64,000 nucleotides of DNA, taken from an uncultured Gammaproteobacteria bacterium (GTDB lineage Bacteria; Pseudomonadota; Gammaproteobacteria; Steroidobacterales; Foliamicaceae). The notes beneath the pieces are model-generated. The model saw nothing but the letters and a program-made list of their open reading frames with translations, ran no database searches and had not been told where the DNA came from. Positions 18,612 through 27,300 of the stretch are shown one piece after another. Each line of letters opens with the position of its first letter. Positions within the stretch are counted from its first letter, which is position 1. The stretch lies in NCBI GenBank assembly GCA_951828235.1, contig OX639965.1, positions 1,013,191-1,077,190 on the forward strand, given 5' to 3'. The translations under genes and the position numbers were made by a program.

Positions 18612-19669
18612 CCCGAAAGATCCCGGCCCGGCAGCGCCCAGGCGCGCTCCACCATTTCGATCACGTCAGCGACGGCGATTTCCTTCATTACCCCGCCGGC
18701 GCGCAGCCGGCGCCCGAAGGGCAGCTCATCGACCCGTTTGCCGAGCGATTTCCGCACTGCCTGCGGGTAGCGGTTTACCGTGAATTCCAGGTTGCCCCAG
18801 GGCCCCGAGCGGTCCGGGTTGGAAGCCGCATACAGGCCCACCACCCGCGCTCCCAGCGCCGCGCCGATGTGAGCGGGTCCGGAATCCGGACAGACGACAA
18901 GCCTGGTGAGCCGGATCAGCCCCGCGAGCTGCTTCAGCGTAGTGCGCCCGTTCAGATCGGTAACCCCAGGCTGAGCGGCGATCACCGCAGCGTAGTCCTG
19001 CTCCAGGGGGCTTCCCGATCCGGTCAGCACGACCTCGCCGCCGAGTTGCTCCACGACATGCCTGGCGACGCTCGCGTAGCGCCTCGCGGGCCAGTTGCGA
19101 AACGCGCCCCGGCGCTGGCTGCTCAGCGGACTCATGAGGCAAAACGGCCTTTCGGGCGCCATCTTCGCTGCCGCCCGCACATCGGAGGCGCCCAGCGGGA
19201 AGTCCCAGCGCGGCTGCGCCGGGCGCTGGATCCCGAGGTGTTCGGCAAACCCGAACAGCGCTTCCATCACGTGCTGCCCGGGCCGGTGGTCGATGCGCTC
19301 GGTGGTGAACAGCCATTGAAAATCCCGCGCCCTCTGTCTGTCGAAACCCAAACGCCGCGAGCAGCCGGTCATCAACGCAACCCGGCTGGCCCGCAGGGAA
19401 TCCTGCATCTGCAGCAGCAGGTCGAAGCGGCGCCCCTTGAGTTTCTTTTTCAACTCGCGCATGCCCCGGCGCCCGGCCCGCTTGTCCAGCACCACGAAAT
19501 CCACTCCGGCAAGTCCGTCCAGCAAGGCGTGCTCCGTTTGCCCGATAATCCAGCAAATGCGGGTCTCCGGCCAGGCGCTTCGGATGGTCCGCACGACAGG
19601 CAGCGTGTGACAGCAATCCCCGATGGCGGACAAGCGGATCACGCACAGGCTGCGCGGCGGGCTCGACAT
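18608..19669 (-). CDS. family 9 glycosyltransferase (heptosyltransferase-like)
   Basis: From ATG 19669 the product has 353 residues. It shows the GT9 layout of ADP-heptose:LPS heptosyltransferases: N-terminal LCVIRLSAIGDCCHTLPVVR, FDLLLQMQDSLRAS, and in the nucleotide-binding domain LTGSGSPLEQDY and VVCPDSGPAHIGAALGARVV. It probably adds heptose or another inner-core sugar to lipid A-KDO at the inner membrane. The divergent kdkA supports a role in the LPS core. An alternative start at 19705 would overlap kdkA by more bases. Which heptosyltransferase it is (WaaC or WaaF) cannot be decided. Confidence 0.85.
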   Translation of the reverse strand: MSSPPRSLCVIRLSAIGDCCHTLPVVRTIRSAWPETRICWIIGQTEHALLDGLAGVDFVVLDKRAGRRGMRELKKKLKGRRFDLLLQMQDSLRASRVALMTGCSRRLGFDRQRARDFQWLFTTERIDHRPGQHVMEALFGFAEHLGIQRPAQPRWDFPLGASDVRAAAKMAPERPFCLMSPLSSQRRGAFRNWPARRYASVARHVVEQLGGEVVLTGSGSPLEQDYAAVIAAQPGVTDLNGRTTLKQLAGLIRLTRLVVCPDSGPAHIGAALGARVVGLYAASNPDRSGPWGNLEFTVNRYPQAVRKSLGKRVDELPFGRRLRAGGVMKEIAVADVIEMVERAWALPGRDLSG

Positions 19670-20390
19670 GCTTGAAGAAATACGAACAGAAGGGAAGGAT
19701 TGCATCCTACACGATGCGCAGATCGCGCCGACGGTGACCAGCGGGTGGTTTGAACACGGCTATTGGCATCAACGGCAACAATGGACGGCCGTCTCGGGAG
19801 GGCGCGGCGCCGGCGGGCGCATCGGCGAGGACGGCAAGTGGTTTTTGCGTCATTACCTGCGGGGCGGGAAAGCTGCGCTTTTCAGCAGGGACCGCTACCT
19901 GTTCCCGGGAAACCGGCGTGTGCGCTCGTTCGCGGAATTCCGATTGCTTGCGGGCATGCACCGGGCCGGGCTGCCGGTGCCTCGACCGATTGCCGCCCAT
20001 TACAGGCGCAGCGGCCCGACCTACTCGGCCGATCTCATCACGGAGTGGATCGATGGGGTCCGGACGCTGGCAAGCGCCTTGCGAGAGGGGCATGATCCGC
20101 GCGAAATCATGGGGAATGTGGGCGCCGTCGTAGCGCGTTTTCATCGCGCCGGAATCTGTCACGCCGACCTGAACGCAAACAACATCCTGGCCGGCCGCCA
20201 CGGCCGCGTCTGGCTGGTCGATTTCGACCGGGCCCGCCGCCGCAGACCCGGGGGCTGGAGTAGTTCCCGGCTGCAGCGCCTCAAGCGGTCACTGCGGAAA
20301 CTGGGGCTGTATGACAAGGCAGCTTTTGGGGTCCTGCGCGAACGGCACGATCTCAGCCTTGCGGAAAAGGAGGGCGGGACGCCCTCTTAA
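19668..20390 (+). CDS. kdkA: 3-deoxy-D-manno-octulosonic acid (KDO) kinase
   Basis: From ATG 19668 the protein has 240 residues. It is a small eukaryotic-type kinase fold: FLRHYLRGGKAALFSRDRYL contains the ATP-binding lysine region, GICHADLNANNIL carries the catalytic Asp and Asn, and VWLVDFDRARRRRPG has the metal-binding DFD. KdkA phosphorylates the single KDO of the LPS inner core in organisms such as Haemophilus and Xanthomonas. Its ATG shares the bases CATG with the start codon of the divergent glycosyltransferase. The last codons lie in a copy of the GAGGGCG palindrome, and the stop TAA overlaps the lpxL stop. Confidence 0.9.
   Translation: MLEEIRTEGKDCILHDAQIAPTVTSGWFEHGYWHQRQQWTAVSGGRGAGGRIGEDGKWFLRHYLRGGKAALFSRDRYLFPGNRRVRSFAEFRLLAGMHRAGLPVPRPIAAHYRRSGPTYSADLITEWIDGVRTLASALREGHDPREIMGNVGAVVARFHRAGICHADLNANNILAGRHGRVWLVDFDRARRRRPGGWSSSRLQRLKRSLRKLGLYDKAAFGVLRERHDLSLAEKEGGTPS
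20370..20386. repeat. short palindromic repeat GAGGGCG-GGA-CGCCCTC
   Basis: This is the reverse complement of the unit at 15359-15375. It lies inside the last codons of kdkA and encodes the C-terminal residues GGTPS, suggesting that the unit inserted at, or extended, the gene end. Confidence 0.5.
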
Positions 20391-21316
20391 TCGTACGGAT
20401 CAGTCAGCGGCGCGGGACGGCGCTTGAAGCGCCGGTGTATCCAATAGTATTGCTCGGGCGCCTTGCGAACGTGCCGCTCGATCAATGCGTTCAGGCGCTT
20501 GGCATCGTCCTGCGGTGATTCTCCGGGGAAATTTTCCAGTGCAGGAAGCAGTTCCACGCGATACCTTCCATCGCTGAGTCGGCGGGTAAACCAGGGCACG
20601 ACAGGAGCGCCGCTGATCCGCGTCAGCCGCCCCAGCGCAGTGCCGGTCATGGCCGGTTCTCCGAAGAACGGCGCCAGCACCGCGGACTTGGCGTCGGTCA
20701 TCTGGTCGCCGGCGTACCAGAGCACCGCACCGGATCGCAAAGCCTTCACCATGCCGCGAACGTCGTACTTCGACAGCGTGTCCGAGGTGGGCCTCAGGCG
20801 GGCGCGATTGACGAGGTAAGCGAATACGGCATTGCCGCCCGGACGATAGACGGCCACCAGGCCCGGGGGAGGAAGGTCCAGCGCGCGGGCGGTAAATTCC
20901 AACGCCGGGAAGTGCCCGCTCAGCGCGATTACGCCGTAGCCTTGCCGGACAGCGTCGGCAAGATGCTCGGCGCCATCGATCTCCACGAGGTCGCGTACCT
21001 GTTGATCAGGACACCAGGCAGACATGGCCAGCTCCACCAGTCCCATGCCCAGCGACTCGAAATGCGCCTTCAGCGCCGCTCGCCTTTGCGTATCCGTCCA
21101 CTCGGGAAAACACAATTGAAGATTGCGCAAGGCAATGGCCCGGCGTTTCCTCATTACCCGCAGGGCCAATCCGCCCGCCGCGCGGCCGATTGCCAGCCGC
21201 AGGCGGTGGGGAAGCGCCGCCGTCATGCGTATCAGCGCGAGAACCAGCAGGGCCGGCCAGTTGGATGGATTGTTCAGGGGAAGCGCCACGGCAATGCCCG
21301 CTCTATCCGGGCGCAT
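20387..21316 (-). CDS. lpxL: lipid A late acyltransferase (LpxL/HtrB family)
   Basis: The 309-residue inner-membrane protein transfers a secondary acyl chain to KDO-lipid A or a lipid A precursor. The catalytic HX4E motif is in LSGHFPALEF. RRAIALRNLQLCFPEW, GLVAVYRPGGN and WYAGDQMTDAKSAVLAPFFG are family motifs. ATG 21316 gives a length close to that of E. coli LpxL (306); longer frames would begin inside the divergent cobalamin riboswitch region. The C terminus (YYWIHRRFKRRPA) is typical. It converges on kdkA and completes a small LPS-synthesis group. Confidence 0.9.
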   Translation of the reverse strand: MRPDRAGIAVALPLNNPSNWPALLVLALIRMTAALPHRLRLAIGRAAGGLALRVMRKRRAIALRNLQLCFPEWTDTQRRAALKAHFESLGMGLVELAMSAWCPDQQVRDLVEIDGAEHLADAVRQGYGVIALSGHFPALEFTARALDLPPPGLVAVYRPGGNAVFAYLVNRARLRPTSDTLSKYDVRGMVKALRSGAVLWYAGDQMTDAKSAVLAPFFGEPAMTGTALGRLTRISGAPVVPWFTRRLSDGRYRVELLPALENFPGESPQDDAKRLNALIERHVRKAPEQYYWIHRRFKRRPAPLTDPYD

Positions 21317-21344
21317 TCTATACAGCCCCGCGCGGACACTCCGA

Positions 21345-21545
21345 TGGTATAGTGCAGGGCGATTCATCGGGTGAACGGGAAGCCGGTGCAAGTCCGGCGC
21401 TGCCCCCGCAACGGTAATCGAGTCAAGCGCCGCTCACGCCAGCGTTATGCGCGTGATGGCAGCCACTGTCCTACGGCAGGAAGGCGAGCGGCGTGGAGTC
21501 CCGCAATGATCGGGAATCCGCTCGAAAGCCCGGAGACCGGCTCGC
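21345..21545 (+). promoter_or_regulatory. cobalamin riboswitch (B12 element)
   Basis: The conserved core elements occur in order: GGTGCAAGTCCGGCGCTGCC and CCCGCAACGGTAAT (21384-21418), GCCACTG (21462-21468), GGAAGGCG (about 21479-21486) and the B12 box AGCCCGGAGACCGGC (21527-21541). It lies about 100 bases upstream of a BtuB-type receptor gene, so binding of adenosylcobalamin should reduce expression of the receptor and the linked adenosyltransferase. The boundaries are approximate. Confidence 0.93.
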
Positions 21546-21648
21546 ATGAACAACGTTGGCAGCGCGGCGGGCGCGTGCGGCGCAAGGGAATTCCCTTCGG
21601 CCCCTCTCCCGTTCCTGCCTCGGGCAAGAAATGGAACGGGAGGTTGCC

Positions 21649-23694
21649 ATGGCCTACACCACATCCGCGGCGGAGATTCCTCCGCGCAAGACCCTTATGC
21701 TCGAACATGGGCGCCGGTCCCTGCCGATCGCGTTGCTTATTGCGCTGGTTGCCGGACCGGGCAACGCCCAGTCGCCGGGTGAACCGGAGGAGCCCGCGGA
21801 AAAACTGACGGACAACATCGTAGTCACGGCGTCGCGCACGCCGCTGCCGGCCGAACAGGCCGCCGCCTCGGTGACGGTGCTGGACGAGGATTATCTCGAC
21901 CGGCGGCAGGCGTTGACCGTGGAGGAACTGCTGCGGGGAACGCCCGGTATGGCGGTCAGCCGAAGCGGCGTGCTGGGATCGCTGTCGCAGGTACGCCTGC
22001 GGGGATCGGAAGCCAACCACACGCTCGTTCTGATGGACGGAATCGAAATCGGCGATCCGGCGCTGGGCGGCGAACTGGACTTCTCGCATTTCCTGGCTGC
22101 AAACCTGCGGCGCATCGAAATCGTTCGCGGCCCTTTGAGCGCGCTGTGGGGCAGCGACGCGGTGGCCGGTGCAATCAACCTGATCAGCGCACCCGAGACA
22201 TTTAGCCAGTCGCTGAAGACTTCCGTGGAGGCCGGGCAATTCAATACGCGCAAGGGAGGTTTGAGCGCCTCCGCCGGAGGCGACGGCTGGGGCCTCGGCG
22301 TTTCGCTGGATCACCTGAGCAGCGACGGACAGAATATTTCCCGTTCCGGCGACGAGGCCGACGGCTACCGCAACAACACCGGCCACCTCGTCGCACGGTT
22401 CGATCCTTCACGGCGGATTTCGCTAAGCCTTATCCTCCGCCGCTCCGATTCGGAAAGTCAGTACGACGCAACCTCGTTCCTGACGGGCGTGCCGGCGGAT
22501 TCGGACAGTTCAACGACGCGGACGCATACCGTGGCGGGATTGCAGGGCACCGCGACCACCTTGGGGGAGCGCTGGAAGCACCGTGCAAGCCTCACGCACA
22601 CCGGCTCGGAAAACCACAACTTCGCTTCCGGGTCGGAGATCGGCGAAACCAGCGGAGGCAAGCTGCGCCTCAGCTACCAGTCCACCTTTTTGCTGCCCCG
22701 CTTCGCCCTGTACGGCGGGGGGGAAGGCGTCTCGCCCTCAATCACGATCGGACTGGGACATGAGCGCGAGGACTACCTGCAGCGCGCCGCAGCCTCGTTC
22801 TTCGGCGACCCGAACCGCGACCTGAGCACGCGGTCCACCGAGGCTTTGGCGGAATTTCGCCTGGACGCGCAGGGCGAGTGGGCGGCGTCTGCGGCACTGC
22901 GCCACGACCGCAACAGGGACTTCGACGACGCGGCCTCCTGGCGAATCAGCGCGCTCAAACACTTCGGTTCCGGCGTCGCCCTGCACGCGGCTTGCGGCAT
23001 CGGGATCAAGAACCCCACATTCGTGGAACGCTTCGGCTATTTTTCCAACTTCATCGGCAACCCCGAACTCCTTCCCGAAACATCACGGGGATGGGAGCTT
23101 GGCTTGCGCTACGCCAGCGGCGCCGGGGGCCTTGCCGGAAGCATGACCTGGTTCGACGAACGGCTTCTGGACGAAATCAACGGGTTCGTCTTCGATCCGG
23201 CCACGGGAGGCTTCACGGCCGGCAACCGACCCGGCGTCAGCCGCCGGCGCGGCCTTGAAGTTGAGGCGCACATGAGTCTGTTGGCGAAACTTACGCTCTC
23301 GGGCTCCTACACCTGGCTGCGCGCCGGCGAGCCGGAACCCGGCGAGACCATGATCCAGGAGCTTCGCCGGCCGCGCCATTCCGGTAACTTGAACGTCCAC
23401 TACGAGCTCGCCGGCCCGGCCATCGGCATCAATCTGAACCTGGCCTATACCGGCGAACAGCCGGACGTCTTCTACCCGCCGTGGCCCAATCCGTCGCGCC
23501 GGGTGTCGCTGGGCTCGTTCCTGCTCGCGAGCCTTGCCGCGACGTGGCAGGCGACTTCCCGGGTCCGCTGGCACATCCGCGCGGAGAACCTCGGCGACAC
23601 GCGCTTCGAGGAGGTTTACGGTTTTCGCGGGCCCGGCCGCAGCATACACTTGGGCGTGCAGTTCTCCTTCTACGGGGTTGCGGACGGAAAATAG
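21649..23694 (+). CDS. btuB: BtuB-like TonB-dependent vitamin B12 receptor
   Basis: From ATG 21649 the protein has 681 residues. This start is chosen because GGGAGG lies six bases upstream. The signal peptide is internal to the first 40 residues (LPIALLIALVAGPGNAQ). The TonB box DNIVVTASRTPL, the plug motifs LTVEELLRGTPGM, LVLMDGIEIGDP and IEIVRGPLSALWGSDAVAG, and a C-terminal barrel strand ending VQFSFYG follow. The preceding cobalamin riboswitch and the following adenosyltransferase make cobalamin or another corrinoid the likely ligand. Confidence 0.92.
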   Translation: MAYTTSAAEIPPRKTLMLEHGRRSLPIALLIALVAGPGNAQSPGEPEEPAEKLTDNIVVTASRTPLPAEQAAASVTVLDEDYLDRRQALTVEELLRGTPGMAVSRSGVLGSLSQVRLRGSEANHTLVLMDGIEIGDPALGGELDFSHFLAANLRRIEIVRGPLSALWGSDAVAGAINLISAPETFSQSLKTSVEAGQFNTRKGGLSASAGGDGWGLGVSLDHLSSDGQNISRSGDEADGYRNNTGHLVARFDPSRRISLSLILRRSDSESQYDATSFLTGVPADSDSSTTRTHTVAGLQGTATTLGERWKHRASLTHTGSENHNFASGSEIGETSGGKLRLSYQSTFLLPRFALYGGGEGVSPSITIGLGHEREDYLQRAAASFFGDPNRDLSTRSTEALAEFRLDAQGEWAASAALRHDRNRDFDDAASWRISALKHFGSGVALHAACGIGIKNPTFVERFGYFSNFIGNPELLPETSRGWELGLRYASGAGGLAGSMTWFDERLLDEINGFVFDPATGGFTAGNRPGVSRRRGLEVEAHMSLLAKLTLSGSYTWLRAGEPEPGETMIQELRRPRHSGNLNVHYELAGPAIGINLNLAYTGEQPDVFYPPWPNPSRRVSLGSFLLASLAATWQATSRVRWHIRAENLGDTRFEEVYGFRGPGRSIHLGVQFSFYGVADGK

Positions 23695-23699
23695 GCAAA

Positions 23700-24254
23700 G
23701 TGGGAAACCGCCTCTCGAAAATCTACACGCGAACCGGCGATGCCGGTGAAACGGGCATCGACGCGAAGCGGCGCTACCGCAAGCACCATCCGCGTATCGC
23801 CGCGTTCGGCGACCTCGACGAGCTGAACGCGGCGCTGGGAGTGCTGCTGGCGAAACTTCAGCCGGGCGGCATTACGGAACTTCTGCACGACGTGCAGCAA
23901 CACCTGTTCGACACCGGCGCGGAGTTGTGCGTTGACGAACTCCGGTCCACGTCAGCGCAACATGTACGCTCGCTGGAAAAAGCCGTGGACGAGCACAATC
24001 GCGAACTGCCGCCGCTGAAGGAATTCATCCTGCCCGGCGGCGGCCCGGCGTCGGCTGCGTGTCATTTCGCCCGCGCCGTGTGCCGGCGCGCGGAACGCTC
24101 GCTTTGGGCGTTGCAGGACGAGGCAGGGACACTCAACCCCGAGTCCCTGAAATACCTGAACCGCCTGTCCGATCTGCTGTTCGTGTTGGCGAGGAAGCTG
24201 GCCGAAACCGAGACTGAATGGCGAGGCACAGGCCGGCGCAACCGGGGAAATTGA
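23700..24254 (+). CDS. PduO-type cob(I)alamin adenosyltransferase
   Basis: The 184-residue enzyme transfers adenosine from ATP to cob(I)alamin to make the coenzyme. It starts at GTG 23700, five bases after the receptor stop, with SKIYTRTGDAGETG, the ATP-binding N-terminal motif. It continues with FGDLDELNAALG, LFDTGAELC, FILPGGGPASAACHFARAVC (with the conserved Arg) and YLNRLSDLLFVLAR. Its place after the riboswitch and receptor indicates a two-gene cobalamin uptake and activation operon. Confidence 0.95.
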   Translation: MGNRLSKIYTRTGDAGETGIDAKRRYRKHHPRIAAFGDLDELNAALGVLLAKLQPGGITELLHDVQQHLFDTGAELCVDELRSTSAQHVRSLEKAVDEHNRELPPLKEFILPGGGPASAACHFARAVCRRAERSLWALQDEAGTLNPESLKYLNRLSDLLFVLARKLAETETEWRGTGRRNRGN

Positions 24255-24352
24255 CGGAAGGGCACGCTCAAGGAATCGTTGGTGTTGAGGCGGTCAGCAG
24301 GAACACTTATGGTAGGTTTTCCGCGATTCTTCCACCGACAAGGGTCAAAACG

Positions 24353-24385
24353 ATGAGCCTTAATGTCGAGAACGACGGCGCGTGA
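24353..24385 (+). other. possible 10-codon leader coupled to the restriction-modification gene
   Basis: ATG 24353 opens a ten-codon frame (MSLNVENDGA) preceded by AAGGG. Its TGA overlaps the GTG start of the large restriction-modification gene in GTGA. It may be a coupling leader or a chance frame; there is no evidence of a conserved peptide. Confidence 0.3.
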
Positions 24386-27300
24386 CCACCGGCCGACCCT
24401 TCCAGGGAAGCCTGTTTGCCGAGGATTTTCTTCGCGAGTCGATCAAGAACCTTGCCGATTGGTCAGCCATTCAGGATGCCGAGATCGACGAACTTGAGGC
24501 CCGTCTGCGTAGCATATTCGATGGCTTCCCCACAAACCTTTCACCCAACGAAAGCCAGACCGAAGACGATCTGATCTGGCCGGTGCTGACCCGGCTCGGC
24601 TGGACGGAAAGCCTCAGGCAGCAAAACCTGTCGGCGCGCGGTCGTGAAAACGTCCCGGACGGACTGTTGTTCGCTGACGCTGAGGCGAAGCGGCGGGCCA
24701 ATCAGGTCGCTGAAGACTGGGCCCGCTACGAACACGGCCAGACTGTCGTGGAGTCGAAACGATGGCTTCGACCGCTCGACCGCCGCTCCGGGCGACGGGG
24801 CGAGGAGTCGGCGCCGTCTACCCAGATGCTGCGTTACCTCCGGCGCATAGACGATCTGACCACGGGCAAACTCCGCTGGGGCATTCTCACCAATGGTGCG
24901 CACTGGCGTCTGTACTACGCGGGCGCGCGATCCGTCTCCGAGCAATTCTTCGAGATCGATCTCGCGGCCATTCTGGATGTTTCGGGGCACAACGACGGTC
25001 TGTTTGCCCTTTCGGAGGATGACAGGAAACACTGGCTGAAGGTGTTCGCACTCATGTTTCGGCGGGAGGCCTTCGTGCGCGGCGCGGCGGACGGACAAAC
25101 CTTCCATCAGCGAGCGATTGAAGAAGGCCGCTACTACCAGGAAAGGGTTGCGGCCAGCCTGTCGGAGATGGTGTTCGGGCAGGTCTTCCCGGACCTCGCC
25201 CGCACGCTCGCGATGGCCGAACCTGATGCGCCGTTGCCCGAAGCGCGCGATGCGGCGCTTGTCCTTCTCTATCGGCTGCTGTTCATCCTCTACGCGGAAG
25301 ATCGCGATCTGCTGCCCGTCCGCGACAGTCGGTACGACGACTATGCGCTCCGCGAAAAGGTGCGCGGCGAAATCGGCCGACGCAAGGATCAGGGCGACGT
25401 GTTCTCGGACACGGCGGCGCGCTACTGGTCGGCATTCGACGATCTGTGCCGTGCCATCGACGGCGGGGACGCCTCAATCGGCCTTCCGCCCTACAACGGG
25501 GGCCTGTTCGACCGGGAGCGCACGCCCTTGCTCACGCGGGTCCGGCTCAGCGACGCGGCGATGGCCGACACAATCGATGCGCTGTCGTTCGAGCGAACGC
25601 CCGACGGGCGACGCTACATCAACTACCGGGATCTTGGCGTTCAGCAACTCGGGTCGATTTACGAGCGTCTCCTGGAGCAGGAAATCATTCTTGAGGACGA
25701 CGAAGTCATCGTCCGACCCAACGTCTTCGCGCGCAAGGACTCGGGCAGCTTCTACACCCCGGACGATCTGGTGGGCCTGATCGTCGAAGAAACGCTTGAG
25801 CCGCTGGCGCGCGGGCGAATGGAGGCCTTCAACGCTGAAGCGGCCCGGCTTGCGTCGGGCGAGTTGCCGGAACACCGTCGAATGGGACGTTTGAGGACGC
25901 TGGATCCGGCGGAACGGTTGCTTGAGCTGAAAGTGTGCGACCCCGCGATGGGTTCGGGGCACTTCCTGGTCAACCTCGTGGATCACCTGGCTGACCGGGT
26001 AATCGCGGCCATGGCGGAGGCGGAAGCGCTCATTGAGGGGTACGTTTCGCCGCTGACGGAGCGCATCGATACGATTCGCAACACGATCATGGCCAATGCC
26101 GAGGATCGCGGCTGGACCTTCGACCCGGCGCAACTCGACGACCGGCACATCGTCCGGCGCATGGTGCTCAAGCGATGCGTGTACGGCGTGGACAAGAATC
26201 CGATGGCGGTGGAGTTGGCCAAGGTCTCGCTGTGGCTGCATACCTTTACTGTGGGCGCGCCGCTCAGCTTCCTGGACCATCATCTGCGCTGCGGCGACAG
26301 CCTGTTCGGCGCCTGGGTGCGGCCCGCCATTGACAACGCGGAGCGCACGGGCGGCCTGTTTCTGAAAGAGCCGCTCAAGCGTGCGACCCGTGCGGCGGCG
26401 CCCATGCAAATCATCGAGGAGTTGACCGACGCCGAGATCGCCGAAGCGCACCGGTCCGCTGACATCTTTACGGAAATCTCCGAAATGACGGCGCCGTTGA
26501 ATGCGTTCCTGTCTCTTCTCCATGCGTTTGAGTGGCTCAATCTGCGAGACCGGGAGGACAGGAAAGCGTACGTAGCCTGGCTGGACGGGAGACTGGGGGA
26601 TCCCATCGATATCGCCCAAGGCAAGACAGGCGACTCGGCGGACCCGGAGTACGCTGAGCGTTTTGCATCGCTGCTCGAACAAGCGCGGACACTTGCCGAA
26701 AGCGAGCGCTTTCTGAACTGGCAGATCGCGTTTCCGGGCGTCTGGTCGGATTGGGAGAAGAGCGAGTTGCACGGCGGCTTCGATGCAGTCATCGGTAATC
26801 CGCCCTGGGACCGTATGAAACTTCAGCAGGTCGAGTGGTTCGCGGCACGGCGTCCGGACATCGCGATGGCCCCGCGCGCCGCCGACCGCAAGCGAATGAT
26901 TGCCGACCTGGAGACGGCGAACGATTCGCTGGCGCGGGACTTCGCCACGGCAAGCGCACTGGCCGCCACCGCGGCGCGCATGGCGCGCAAGGGTGGCGAC
27001 TACCGCTTACTGTCCGCCGGCGACCTGAACCTCTACTCGCTGTTCGTCGAGCGCGCGATGACATTGGTCAAGCCCGACGGTATGGTGGGGCTCCTCGTTC
27101 CATCAGGCATCGCATCCGACAAGACCGCAGCACGGTTCTTCAAGGGCGTCGCGACGGAGGGAAGGCTCAAGGCGCTCTACGACTTCGAGAACCGGCGCAC
27201 GCGCTACAACGCGCCTCCCTTCTTTCCCGACGTCGATAGCCGGTTCAAGTTTTGCGCTTTCCTCGCATCCCCCTCTCCGCTTGCCGACCCCGCACAGTGC

